Shown here piece by piece: positions 9,260 to 17,144 of a stretch of DNA of 64,000 bases (within the stretch, counting starts at the first letter, position 1; each line of letters starts with the position of its first letter). The stretch is from Streptomyces venezuelae (GTDB lineage Bacteria > Actinomycetota > Actinomycetes > Streptomycetales > Streptomycetaceae), in assembly GCF_008642355.1 (NCBI RefSeq), contig NZ_CP029193.1, forward strand, positions 4,798,001-4,862,000. Reading direction: 5' to 3'. The position numbers and the translations under genes were made by a program. The notes under the pieces are model-generated. The model was not told the DNA's origin. It searched no databases and saw only the letters and a list, made by a program, of their open reading frames with translations.

Positions 9260-10135
9260 TCATGACTGGCGGTTCAGGCCTTCGAGCGCCGCCGCGATGG
9301 CCTCGGACATCGGCGTCGTGGGGCGGCCGATCAGGCGCGCCAGCTCCCCGGTCGTCCGGGCCAGGCGGCCCCGCGCGATCCCCGCGTCCACATCGACGAG
9401 GACAGCGGCCAACGGCTCCGGCAGGCCGGCGCCGGTCAGTACGGCGAGGTGCTGCTCGGCGGGAACGTTCGCGTACGAGATGTCCTTGCCGCTCTGGGCG
9501 GCGATCTCCGCGGCGTATTCGGCGAAGCTCCACGCGACGTCGCCGCTCAGTTCGTACACCTGGCCCTCGTGGCCCTCGCCGGTCAGGACGGCGACGGCGG
9601 CCGCTGCGTAGTCGGCGCGGGAGGCGGAGGCGACCCGGCCCTCGCCCGCGGAGGCGACGACGGCGCCGTGCTCGAGGACCGGGGCGAGGTGCTCGGTGTA
9701 GTTCTCGTGGTACCAGCCGTTGCGAAGGAAGGTGTAGGGCAGGCCGGAGTCGAGGATGAGCTGTTCGGTGACGTTGTGCTCGGCCGCCAACTCGAAGTCG
9801 GCGTCGGGACCGCCGAGGATGCTCGTGTAGGCGAGGAGCGCGACGTTCGCCGTGCTCGCGGCGTCGACGATCGCGCGGTGCTGCGGCACGCGCTGCCCGA
9901 CCTCGCTGCCGGAGATCATCAGTACCCGCTCGCCTGCGGCGAAGACGCCGGACAGGGTCTCCGGGGCGTTGTAGTCGGCGATCCGCAGCTCGATGCCGCG
10001 CTCGGCGAGGTCCGCGGCCTTGCTCTTGTCGCGTACGACGGCCGCGATGTCCCCGGCGGGGACCTGGGCGGCGAGCAGCCCCTCGATGACGAGACGGCCG
10101 AGGTTTCCGGTGGCTCCGGTGACGACGATGCTCAT
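9260..10135 (-). CDS. NmrA-type NAD(P)-dependent quinone oxidoreductase, QorB-like
   Basis: 291 residues, Rossmann fold. GATGNLG near residues 7-13 is the nucleotide-binding loop. SGSEVGQRVPQHR, YTSILGG and LRNGWYHENY follow in the order and spacing of E. coli QorB, an NADPH-quinone reductase, whose sequence I recall as closely similar over the full length. The ATG at 10135 follows AGGAG. It is divergent from an HxlR regulator, the arrangement seen for quinone-responsive reductase genes, so it is probably repressed by that neighbour. Confidence 0.88.
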   Translation of the reverse strand: MSIVVTGATGNLGRLVIEGLLAAQVPAGDIAAVVRDKSKAADLAERGIELRIADYNAPETLSGVFAAGERVLMISGSEVGQRVPQHRAIVDAASTANVALLAYTSILGGPDADFELAAEHNVTEQLILDSGLPYTFLRNGWYHENYTEHLAPVLEHGAVVASAGEGRVASASRADYAAAAVAVLTGEGHEGQVYELSGDVAWSFAEYAAEIAAQSGKDISYANVPAEQHLAVLTGAGLPEPLAAVLVDVDAGIARGRLARTTGELARLIGRPTTPMSEAIAAALEGLNRQS

Positions 10136-10198
10136 GTCTGGAATCTCCTGTTGAGTGGCGGTTCAGTCGATCTGCCACTCACTCTAGGAGGGGCGCTA

Positions 10199-10233
10199 AC
10201 TTTACGAAAGTACCCACTTCAAAGTAAGGTACT
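10199..10233. promoter_or_regulatory. Probable HxlR operators in the divergent intergenic region
   Basis: ACTTT-ACG-AAAGT (10199-10211) is a perfect inverted repeat. It is followed by AGTACC (10209-10214) and GGTACT (10228-10233) flanking an inner ACTT/AAGT pair. These AGTA/TACT-type half sites just upstream of the regulator start fit known HxlR/QorR-like operators. Confidence 0.6.
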
Positions 10234-10236
10234 AGC

Positions 10237-10632
10237 ATGAACGTAAGCACGTGGAATGTCGCCGGTGAGGACATGTGTCCCCACCGGCTCGTTCTGGAAC
10301 ATGTGACGAGCCGGTGGGGCGTCCTCGTCCTGCTCGCCCTGGAGGAGCGCTCGTACCGGTTCAGCGAGCTGCGGCGGCACATAGGCCGCGTCAGCGAGAA
10401 GATGCTGGCGCAGACATTGCAGACCCTGGAGCGCGACGGCCTCGTGCACCGCGACGCCAAGCCGGTCATCCCGCCCCGCGTCGACTACTCCCTCACGGCG
10501 CTCGGCCGCGAGGCGGCAGCGCAGGTCAGGGCCCTCTCGGCCTGGACCGACCGGCGCATGGGCGACGTACAGAAGGCACGGGAGGCGTACGACCAGAAGG
10601 CGCGGCAGGCATACGACGAGGCCCGGTCCTGA
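10237..10632 (+). CDS. HxlR-family transcriptional regulator
   Basis: 131 residues with the HxlR winged helix: CPHRLVLEHVTSRWGVLVLLALEE, then YRFSELRRHIGRVSEKMLAQTLQTLERDGLVHR as recognition region and wing. The single early Cys (C14, MCP) occupies the position used for redox or electrophile sensing in several family members. An Ala/Lys-rich tail with repeated KAREAYDQKARQAYDEA follows. Start ATG 10237 lies just after AAGG. It probably represses the divergent qorB-like gene and itself through the operators in between. Confidence 0.9.
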   Translation: MNVSTWNVAGEDMCPHRLVLEHVTSRWGVLVLLALEERSYRFSELRRHIGRVSEKMLAQTLQTLERDGLVHRDAKPVIPPRVDYSLTALGREAAAQVRALSAWTDRRMGDVQKAREAYDQKARQAYDEARS

Positions 10633-10648
10633 GGGTCAGGACCGGGCC
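10620..10648. terminator. Bidirectional hairpin terminator
   Basis: A perfect 13-bp stem, GGCCCGGTCCTGA paired with TCAGGACCGGGCC around a GGG loop, includes the HxlR stop codon. It lies between the convergent HxlR and korB genes. Confidence 0.8.
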
Positions 10649-10678
10649 TCGCGGGCCTCGCACGTGGGAAGGTCGGGA

Positions 10679-11770
10679 CTAGCCGACGACCGTCCATGTG
10701 TCGCCGCCGGCGAGCAGCGCGGCCAGGTCGCCCTTGCCGTTCTGCTCGATGGCGGTGTCGAGCTGGTCGGCCATGAGCGTGTCGTAGACCGGGCGTTCGA
10801 TGTTGCGGAAGACGCCGATCGGCGTGTGGTGCAGCGTGTCCGGGTCGGCGAGCCGGGAGAGTGCGAAGGCCGTGGTCGGCGACGTGGAGTGCGCGTCGTG
10901 GACCAGGATGTCGCCCTCGTTCTCCGGTGTGACGGCGACGACCTTGAGGTCACCGGTCACCGCGTCACGTACGACACCCTTCGACCGTTCGGTGCCGAAG
11001 CGGATGGGCTGCCCGTGCTCGAGACGGATCACCGCCTCCTCCGCCTGCTGCTTGTCCTTGAGGACCTCGAAGGCGCCGTCGTTGAAGATGTTGCAGTTCT
11101 GGTAGATCTCCACGAGCGCCGTGCCGGGGTGTTCGGCGGCCTCGCGCAGCACCTCGGTGAGGTGCTTGCGGTCGGAGTCCACCGTGCGCGCCACGAACGA
11201 CGCCTCGGCGCCGATGGCCAGCGAGACCGGGTTGAAGGGTGCGTCCAGGGAACCCATCGGCGTCGACTTCGTGATCTTGCCGACTTCCGACGTGGGGCTG
11301 TACTGGCCCTTGGTGAGGCCGTAGATCCGGTTGTTGAACAGCAAGATCTTCAGGTTCACGTTGCGGCGCAGGGCGTGGATCAGGTGGTTGCCGCCGATGG
11401 ACAGCGCGTCGCCGTCACCGGTGACCACCCACACGCTCAGATCCCGCCGCGACGACGCGAGGCCGGTGGCGATGGCCGGGGCACGGCCGTGGATGGAGTG
11501 CATCCCGTACGTGTTCATGTAGTACGGGAAGCGGGAGGAGCAGCCGATGCCCGAGACGAAGACGATGTTCTCCTTCGCCAGACCCAGCTGCGGCATGAAG
11601 CTCTGCACCGCGGCCAGCACGGCGTAGTCACCGCAGCCGGGGCACCAGCGCACCTCCTGGTCGGACTTGAAGTCCTTCATGGACTGCTGGGCCTCGGCCT
11701 TGGGCACCAGGGAAAGCGCTTCGATCGTGCTCCCGGTCCCCTCCGGCCCGGCCGTTTTCATGTCAGCCAT
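10679..11770 (-). CDS. korB: 2-oxoacid:ferredoxin oxidoreductase, beta subunit (KorB)
   Basis: 363 residues. This subunit binds thiamine pyrophosphate and a 4Fe-4S cluster: RWCPGCGDYA at 43-50, GIGCSSRFP in the middle, then the TPP/magnesium motif VTGDGDALSIGGNH with the partner NNRIYGLTKGQ. With KorA it would oxidise 2-oxoglutarate (or another 2-oxoacid) with coenzyme A and reduce ferredoxin in the cytoplasm. The ATG at 11770 follows AAGGAGG and overlaps the korA stop by 8 bases, so the pair is coupled. Which 2-oxoacid is used cannot be read from sequence; 2-oxoglutarate is the usual one for this actinobacterial two-subunit type. Confidence 0.95.
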   Translation of the reverse strand: MADMKTAGPEGTGSTIEALSLVPKAEAQQSMKDFKSDQEVRWCPGCGDYAVLAAVQSFMPQLGLAKENIVFVSGIGCSSRFPYYMNTYGMHSIHGRAPAIATGLASSRRDLSVWVVTGDGDALSIGGNHLIHALRRNVNLKILLFNNRIYGLTKGQYSPTSEVGKITKSTPMGSLDAPFNPVSLAIGAEASFVARTVDSDRKHLTEVLREAAEHPGTALVEIYQNCNIFNDGAFEVLKDKQQAEEAVIRLEHGQPIRFGTERSKGVVRDAVTGDLKVVAVTPENEGDILVHDAHSTSPTTAFALSRLADPDTLHHTPIGVFRNIERPVYDTLMADQLDTAIEQNGKGDLAALLAGGDTWTVVG

Positions 11771-13694
11771 CGATGGCCTCCTTGAGAGCCGTGGCGAGCT
11801 GCTCGGCCTTGAACGGCATTCCGTTGACCTGGTTGTACGAGACTGCGTCCACCAGATACCGCGCCCGGATCAGCGTGGCGAGCTGACCGAGGTTCATCTC
11901 GGGGATCACCACCTTGTCGTAACGCGCGAGGACGTCGCCCAGATTCCGCGGGAACGGGTTGAGGTGGCGCAGATGGGCCTGCGCCACGGACTCACCGGCG
12001 GCGCGCAGCCGCCGCACGGCAGCGGTGATCGGCCCGTACGTCGAACCCCAGCCGAGGACCAGCGTGTCGGCGTCCCCGCCGGCGTCGTCGACCTCCACGT
12101 CGGGCACGACGATCCCGTCGACCTTCGCCTGACGGGTGCGGACCATGAAGTCGTGGTTGGCCGGGTCGTACGAGATGTTGCCCGTGCCGTCCTGCTTCTC
12201 GATGCCGCCGATCCGGTGCTCGAGACCCGGCGTGCCCGGGATCGCCCACGGTCGGGCCAGGGTCCGCGGATCGCGCTTGTACGGCCAGAACACCTCGGTG
12301 CCGTCGGCCTCGGTGTGGTTGGCCCCGGAGGCGAACTGGATCCGCAGGTCGGGCAGTTCGTCGATCTCGGGGATGCGCCAGGGCTCCGAGCCGTTGGCGA
12401 GGTAGCCGTCGGAGAGAAGGAACACCGGCGTCCGGTACGTCACCGCGATCCGGGCCGCCTCCAGCGCCGCGTCGAAGCAGTCCGCCGGGGTCTTCGGCGC
12501 CACGATCGGCACCGGCGCCTCGCCGTTGCGCCCGTACATCGCCTGGAGCAGGTCGGCCTGCTCGGTCTTCGTCGGCAGACCCGTGCTCGGCCCGCCGCGC
12601 TGGATGTCCACGATCAGCAGCGGCAGTTCGAGGCTGACGGCCAGGCCGATGGTCTCCGACTTGAGCGCCACACCGGGACCGGAGGTCGTCGTCACGGCGA
12701 GCGAGCCGCCGAAGGCCGCGCCCAGTGCCGCACCGATGCCCGCGATCTCGTCCTCGGCCTGGAAGGTCCGCACACCGAAGTTCTTGTGCTTGGACAGCTC
12801 GTGCAGGATGTCCGAGGCGGGCGTGATGGGGTAACTGCCCAGGTAGAGCGGCAGATCCGCCTGTCGGCCCGCCGCGATCAGGCCGTACGAGAGGGCCAGG
12901 TTGCCGGAGATGTTGCGGTAGGTGCCGGTCGCGAACGCCTGGGCGGCCGGGGCGACTTCGTAGGAGACCGCGAAGTCCTCGGTGGTCTCGCCGAAGTTCC
13001 ACCCCGCGTGGAACGCCGCGATGTTCGCCTCGGCGATCTCCGGGCGCTTGGCGAACTTGGCGCGAAGGAACTTCTCGGTTCCCTCGGTCGGCCGGTGGTA
13101 CATCCACGAAAGGAGCCCGAGCGCGAACATGTTCTTCGAGCGCCCCGCGTCCTTGCGGGAGAGGTCGAACTCCTTGAGGGCCTCCACGGTCAGCGTGGTC
13201 AGCGGCACCGGGTGCACGCTGTAGCCGTCCAGGGAGCCGTCCTCCAGCGGGGAGGTCGCGTAACCGACCTTCTGCATGGCGCGCTTGGAGAATTCGTCGG
13301 TGTTGACGATGACCTCGGCGCCGCGCGGCACGTCACCGATGTTCGCCTTCAGCGCCGCCGGGTTCATCGCCACCAGAACGTTCGGGGCGTCGCCCGGCGT
13401 CAGGATGTCGTGGTCGGCGAAGTGCAGCTGGAAGGACGACACGCCCGGCAGTGTTCCTGCGGGCGCGCGGATCTCGGCGGGGAAGTTCGGCAGCGTCGAC
13501 AGGTCGTTGCCGAAGGACGCCGTCTCCGAGGTGAACCGGTCACCCGTGAGCTGCATACCGTCACCGGAGTCTCCCGCGAAGCGGATGATCACCCGGTCCA
13601 GACGCCGCACGTCCTTGTCACCTGCGGCCTTGCGTTGCTCTCCGACGACAGCCCCGTCGGCCTGCTCGGCTTCGCTACTGACCTGGCTGGTCAC
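11763..13694 (-). CDS. korA: 2-oxoacid:ferredoxin oxidoreductase, fused gamma-alpha subunit (KorA)
   Basis: 643 residues. The gamma domain comes first (IIRFAGDSGDGMQLTGDRF near 36-54, NFPAEIRAPAG). The alpha pyruvate-ferredoxin-oxidoreductase domain follows (LGSYPITPASDILHELSKHKNF, FQAEDEIAGIGAALGAAFGG, TTTSGPGVALKSE). This fused arrangement is that of the KorAB enzyme known from Mycobacterium and Streptomyces, an oxygen-tolerant link between the TCA cycle and ferredoxin. The GTG start at 13694 follows GGGAGG. About 500 bases of non-coding DNA lie upstream before the response-regulator gene. Confidence 0.95.
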   Translation of the reverse strand: MTSQVSSEAEQADGAVVGEQRKAAGDKDVRRLDRVIIRFAGDSGDGMQLTGDRFTSETASFGNDLSTLPNFPAEIRAPAGTLPGVSSFQLHFADHDILTPGDAPNVLVAMNPAALKANIGDVPRGAEVIVNTDEFSKRAMQKVGYATSPLEDGSLDGYSVHPVPLTTLTVEALKEFDLSRKDAGRSKNMFALGLLSWMYHRPTEGTEKFLRAKFAKRPEIAEANIAAFHAGWNFGETTEDFAVSYEVAPAAQAFATGTYRNISGNLALSYGLIAAGRQADLPLYLGSYPITPASDILHELSKHKNFGVRTFQAEDEIAGIGAALGAAFGGSLAVTTTSGPGVALKSETIGLAVSLELPLLIVDIQRGGPSTGLPTKTEQADLLQAMYGRNGEAPVPIVAPKTPADCFDAALEAARIAVTYRTPVFLLSDGYLANGSEPWRIPEIDELPDLRIQFASGANHTEADGTEVFWPYKRDPRTLARPWAIPGTPGLEHRIGGIEKQDGTGNISYDPANHDFMVRTRQAKVDGIVVPDVEVDDAGGDADTLVLGWGSTYGPITAAVRRLRAAGESVAQAHLRHLNPFPRNLGDVLARYDKVVIPEMNLGQLATLIRARYLVDAVSYNQVNGMPFKAEQLATALKEAIDG

Positions 13695-13757
13695 TGAACT
13701 GGACCTCCCTCGAGGCGACTGAGCGGATCGCCGGGACGACCGGCGCTCCCAAGGTCC

Positions 13758-13776
13758 ACCCTACGTCTGTAAGGGT
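13758..13776 (-). promoter_or_regulatory. Palindrome at possible korAB promoter
   Basis: ACCCTAC and GTAAGGGT form an imperfect inverted repeat with one bulged base. The minus strand reads TAGGGT at its end, about 60 bases before the korA start. The -35 is not clear. Confidence 0.35.
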
Positions 13777-14202
13777 CGCCTTCCTGGGGTTGTTCGCATG
13801 GTGGATGCACTTCTGAGACACCGTGTTGCACTGATTTGCCATGGTTTGCCTCGCCCCCCGGTCCTTCGTGGATGACGCTCCCCGCTCATCCTTTGGTTCT
13901 ACGACTTGCGTCCCTGGGGCCTGCTTCCGGCCGACTCCGGCTGCTTGCGACGATCGGTCACGCTCCGTGGCTTCCCCTGATCCCGCTCCTGATCCCGCTG
14001 CTGTTTCCCGCCCCGGCCCGTCCTGATTCCACTGGTCGCGCCCGTGCATTCGGTGGTGCGCCGAGGGCTCCCGGGCGTGTCCCGCGGTCCCCCCGATGGC
14101 TCTGACGAGGGGTCCGACGGCACCCGACCGGGGCTCCAGTGGCACCCGACCGGGACTGTGGCCACAGTTCCGGATCGGCAGCTTCCGCTGGTTTCCACGT
14201 AT

Positions 14203-14217
14203 CTGACAGGGTGTCAG
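14203..14217. repeat. Short perfect inverted repeat after the response regulator
   Basis: CTGACA-GGG-TGTCAG begins five bases after the response-regulator stop. There is no T-run after it, so it may be a weak terminator or a TetR-like operator. Confidence 0.45.
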
Positions 14218-14221
14218 TTAT

Positions 14222-14881
14222 TCATGAGTTGAGATAGGTGAGGACCGCAAGCACACGGCGGTGATCCCCGTCACTCGGCGAAAGACCGAGCTTCAGGAAG
14301 ATGTTGCTGACGTGCTTCTCGACGGCACCGTCGCTCACGACGAGCTGCCGGGCGATCGCCGAGTTGGTCCGTCCTTCGGCCATCAGGCCGAGTACCTCAC
14401 GTTCGCGCGGAGTAAGCCCCGCGAGCACATCTTGCTTGCGGCTGCGGCCGAGGAGCTGCGCGACGACCTCCGGATCGAGCGCCGTGCCGCCGTCCGCCAC
14501 CCGCACCACGGCGTCGACGAACTCCCGCACCTCGGCGACCCGGTCTTTGAGCAGATAGCCCACGCCGCGGCTCGAACCGGCGAGCAGTTCGGTGGCGTAC
14601 TGCTCCTCGACATACTGCGAAAGGACCAGGACCCCGAGGCCGGGGTGCTGGTGACGCAGGTACACGGCGGCGCGCACGCCTTCGTCGGTGTGGGTCGGCG
14701 GCATCCGCACGTCGGCGACGACCACGTCGGGCAGCGTGTCCTGCGCCGCGAGATCGGTGATCGTCTTGATCAGGGCGTCGGCGTCTCCCACGCCGGCGAC
14801 CACGTCGTGCCCGCGGTCGGTCAGCAGCCGGGTCAGGCCCTCCCTGAGCAGCACTGAATCCTCGGCGATGACCACCCGCAC
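14222..14881 (-). CDS. NarL/FixJ-family response regulator
   Basis: 219 residues: receiver domain with acidic pocket E7-D8, phosphoacceptor D57 (VVVADVRMP) and K112, then a LuxR-type helix-turn-helix from LTPREREVLGLMAEG (156-170) through AIARQLVVSDGAVEKHVSNIFLKLGL. The GTG at 14881 is preferred because GGAGG lies 5 bases upstream; the frame is open to 15091 but that part lies in tandem repeats. The two histidine kinases on the same strand upstream are its likely partners. Its position between them and korAB, with the nuo operon divergent from the block, makes nuo and korAB plausible targets. Confidence 0.93.
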   Translation of the reverse strand: MRVVIAEDSVLLREGLTRLLTDRGHDVVAGVGDADALIKTITDLAAQDTLPDVVVADVRMPPTHTDEGVRAAVYLRHQHPGLGVLVLSQYVEEQYATELLAGSSRGVGYLLKDRVAEVREFVDAVVRVADGGTALDPEVVAQLLGRSRKQDVLAGLTPREREVLGLMAEGRTNSAIARQLVVSDGAVEKHVSNIFLKLGLSPSDGDHRRVLAVLTYLNS

Positions 14882-14890
14882 TTTGTCCTC

Positions 14891-14945
14891 CACTTTTCGG
14901 CCCCCCGGCACTTTTTTCTGGCCCCCGGGCACTTTTGGCCCCCCG
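14891..14945. repeat. Tandem repeat GGCACTTTT-GGCCCCC, about 3 copies
   Basis: Just upstream of the response-regulator start, CACTTTTCGGCCCCCCGG, GCACTTTTTTCTGGCCCCCGG and GCACTTTTGGCCCCCCGG follow one another with a period of about 20-25 bases. They could be direct-repeat regulator sites or a slipped minisatellite. Confidence 0.7.
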
Positions 14946-15099
14946 GCGCGCTTGTCTGGTCCGCGTCCGGCCGACGGTGGTGGCACCGGCCGGACGCATG
15001 GCGCCGACGCGTGGCGCCGAACACTTGGCACCTCAGTATCGCGTGCTCCACCCCGACCCACCGCCCCGCTCGCCGGACTGCCCTGCCTCATTCGGGCGC

Positions 15100-15175
15100 G
15101 GGGGGGGCACCTTCGGGGGGTACGTGGTGGGGTGGCGAGGGAGTGGATGGGTGGGAGTGGGGTGGCGTGGGAGGC
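15100..15175 (+). other. G-run tract with G-quadruplex potential
   Basis: Within 76 bases there are runs of eight, six and four G plus at least five runs of three or four G separated by short gaps, satisfying G3+N1-7 patterns on the plus strand several times over. Confidence 0.55.
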
Positions 15176-15289
15176 GAGGGCTGTGCAGGTGCAGGTGCAG
15201 GTGCTGGTGCTGGGGGGAAAGGCAGGTCAGTAGGGGGCTCCAGCCGGGCAACTTCGGGTCGGTACCGGGGTCAGCTCAGAGGCGAGGCG

Positions 15290-15312
15290 CAGCCCAGCTC
15301 AGGGCTGGGCTG
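15290..15312 (-). terminator. Hairpin downstream of the first histidine kinase
   Basis: CAGCCCAGC and GCTGGGCTG form a perfect 9-bp stem with a 5-base loop, about 200 bases after the kinase stop on the minus strand. There is no T-run. Confidence 0.4.
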
Positions 15313-15433
15313 AGGGGGCGAGGCGGGGCTGAGCTCCGCACCGGGCCAGGGCCCGACCCGTTGGACGGGGACCGACTCGTTGTACGGGGCCAGGAGCCAC
15401 CCCCGCCGCTCAGGGCCAGAGGCCAGCCCCCCG

Positions 15434-15496
15434 TCGCCCCGCTAAGAACCAGAGGCCAGAGGCCAGCCCCCTTCGCCCCGCTAAGAACCAGAGGCC
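15434..15496. repeat. Two 24-bp direct repeats, 39-bp period
   Basis: TCGCCCCGCTAAGAACCAGA followed by GGCC occurs at 15434-15457 and again at 15473-15496, with AGAGGCCAGCCCCC between, just after the kinase stop. Confidence 0.75.
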
Positions 15497-15514
15497 GGTG
15501 GTCAGACGTCACGC

Positions 15515-16879
15515 CTACGGCTGGCGCCACGGCAGTTCCGCCGTGACCGTCGTCGGGCCGCCCTGCGGCGAGTCGACCACCAGGATTCCGTCGACCGCGT
15601 CGAGCCGCTCCGCGAGCCCCGCGAGGCCGGAGCCCGCCGATACGTCGGCGCCGCCCGTCCCGTTGTCGGTCACCTGGAGCATCAGCCGGTTCTCGGCCCG
15701 CCAGACGTCGACGCCCGCGTTCCGCGCCCCGCTGTGCTTGCTGATGTTCTGCAGCAGCTCGGAGACGGTGAAGTACGCGATGCCCTCGATGGCCGCCGCG
15801 GGCCGGCTCGTCAGGTCCACCTCCACCTGGACCGGCACCGTGCACCGCGCCGCCAGCGCGGAGAGGGCGGCGTCCAGACCGCGGTCGGTGAGGACGGCGG
15901 GATGGATGCCGCGGGCCAGATCGCGCAGCTCCTGCAGGGCCACCTTCACCTCGCCGTGCGCCTCGTCCACCATCCGCGCCGCCGCCTCCGGGTCCTCGGC
16001 CAGCTTCTCCTTCGCCAGGCCCAGGTCCATGGCGAGGGCGACGAGGCGGGCCTGTGCACCGTCGTGCAGGTCGCGCTCGATGCGCCGCAGGTCGGCGGCG
16101 GCCGTGTCCACGACCACGCCCCGGTCCGACTCCAGCTCCACGACGCGCGTCGCGAGCCGCGAGGGCCCGAGCAGCCCGTACACCAGCACGCGGTCCACGG
16201 TCGTCAGGGCCCGCAGGATCCACGGCGTGGCCAGCGTGACGAGGAGGCCCGTCGCTGCGGTGATGCCGATCTCGAAGGGGTTGTCGAGGTAGATGCGGTG
16301 CCCGTCGTCCCCGCCGTACAACTGGATGCCGTCCTGTCCTCCGTACATCGGGAAGAGCCAGAACCACAGCGGATAGGTGAGCATCAGCCAGCCGTACGCC
16401 CAGAAGACGATCGCCACCGTGAAGGAGAAGACCGACCACGGAAGCATCAGCAGCGAGTACAGGACGTGCCGCCAGGACGCGCCGCTCTTGAGGACCGCAC
16501 CCATGTACGCCATCGGCCCGCCGCCCTTGGGGCGCAGCGGTTCCGGCGCGGCGACGTCGAGGCCGAGCAGTCCGCGCGCCCGCGTCCGCTCCAGGGCGCC
16601 GATGCCGCGGCAGCCGGCGAGACCGGCCGCGAGCACCGGAATGCCGATGAAGGTGATCAGCAGGCCCACGCCGAGCGAGAGCATGGTGACGGCGAAGACG
16701 AACGACGTGATGCCGATCGGCAGGCTCAGCATGGTGTAGCCGAACTCCCGCCACGTGCGGGCCTCGACCGGGGCGCGCAGTCCGACGGGCAGCCGGTGGG
16801 GCCGCCGCTCCTCGACATCCGTTCCCCGGAAGTCCGGCCGGTCCATGTGCGTGTACCCCTGTCCGTAGTCCGTGGCCAT
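15515..16879 (-). CDS. Membrane sensor histidine kinase, HisKA_3 type (copy 1)
   Basis: 454 residues. The amino part has a hydrophobic sensor region with spans around 48-90 and 138-180 plus another near 205-220, as in putative sensor-domain kinases. The dimerisation/phosphoacceptor motif LRRIERDLHDGAQARL follows with H272. The ATPase domain has the N-box VSELLQNISKHSGARN and the G-box DNGTGGADVSAGSGLAGLAERL. The downstream kinase gene is a clear paralogue. The single response regulator is encoded 3' on the same strand. The ATG at 16879 follows a weak GGACGG. It probably phosphorylates the NarL-type regulator in response to an envelope or redox signal not known. Confidence 0.92.
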   Translation of the reverse strand: MATDYGQGYTHMDRPDFRGTDVEERRPHRLPVGLRAPVEARTWREFGYTMLSLPIGITSFVFAVTMLSLGVGLLITFIGIPVLAAGLAGCRGIGALERTRARGLLGLDVAAPEPLRPKGGGPMAYMGAVLKSGASWRHVLYSLLMLPWSVFSFTVAIVFWAYGWLMLTYPLWFWLFPMYGGQDGIQLYGGDDGHRIYLDNPFEIGITAATGLLVTLATPWILRALTTVDRVLVYGLLGPSRLATRVVELESDRGVVVDTAAADLRRIERDLHDGAQARLVALAMDLGLAKEKLAEDPEAAARMVDEAHGEVKVALQELRDLARGIHPAVLTDRGLDAALSALAARCTVPVQVEVDLTSRPAAAIEGIAYFTVSELLQNISKHSGARNAGVDVWRAENRLMLQVTDNGTGGADVSAGSGLAGLAERLDAVDGILVVDSPQGGPTTVTAELPWRQP

Positions 16880-16937
16880 CGCTGCCGTCCGTTTCTGCGT
16901 CTGTGTATATGCGCGCTCGGGCGTAGACCCGGGCTCG

Positions 16938-17027
16938 GGCGCATATCCGGGTGCGGGTGTCTAGCTGGGCCCAGGCGTATATCCGGGCTCCGGCCTATAT
17001 CCGGGCTCCGGCCTATATCCGGGCCCG
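16938..17027. repeat. 18-bp tandem repeat between the two kinase genes
   Basis: Units GGCGTATATCCGGGCTCC (16974-16991), GGCCTATATCCGGGCTCC (16992-17009) and GGCCTATATCCGGGCCCG (17010-17027) are consecutive, with a degenerate earlier copy near 16938-16956. They lie in the 265-base gap (16880-17144) upstream of kinase 1. On the minus strand each unit contains GGATATAGGCC, so each could offer a -10-like TATAGG. Confidence 0.85.
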
Positions 17028-17144
17028 AGTCGGACCTGGGTCCTCGGGTTCGCGGCTGTCTGCCCGCCGTGCTTGCTTACAGACTCGTCGACGCGGCACC
17101 CCCGGGCCATGCAGCCGGTCGGCGTCTTGAACCGGGGGTTTTCC

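Larger units (their letters stand above)
13695..14221. other. 527-base intergenic region between response regulator and korA
   Basis: It holds no gene I can support. An imperfect palindrome, ACCCTAC/GTAAGGGT, lies at 13758-13776 and on the minus strand includes TAGGGT, a possible korA -10 box. GGCACCCGACCGGG occurs twice near 14119 and 14143, and CTGATCCCGCT twice near 13978. A 156-codon minus-strand ORF here is Arg/Gly/Ser-rich and overlaps the korA start, so I do not accept it. Confidence 0.5.
14882..15514. other. 633-base intergenic region between response regulator and first kinase
   Basis: No credible gene. Contents in order: the CACTTTT tandem repeat (14891-14945), a long G-run tract on the plus strand (15100-15175), a GCAGGT hexamer repeat near 15185, a 9-bp hairpin (15290-15312) and two 24-base direct repeats (15434-15496). 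Confidence 0.6.

Noticed and set aside
13675..14145. 156-codon minus-strand frame upstream of korA
   Set aside because: Overlaps the korA start, no site, Arg/Gly/Ser composition, no recognisable domain.
14203..14217. CTGACA-GGG-TGTCAG as a firm operator
   Set aside because: It could equally be a weak terminator of the response-regulator gene; no gene starts nearby on the plus strand, so I list it only as a repeat.
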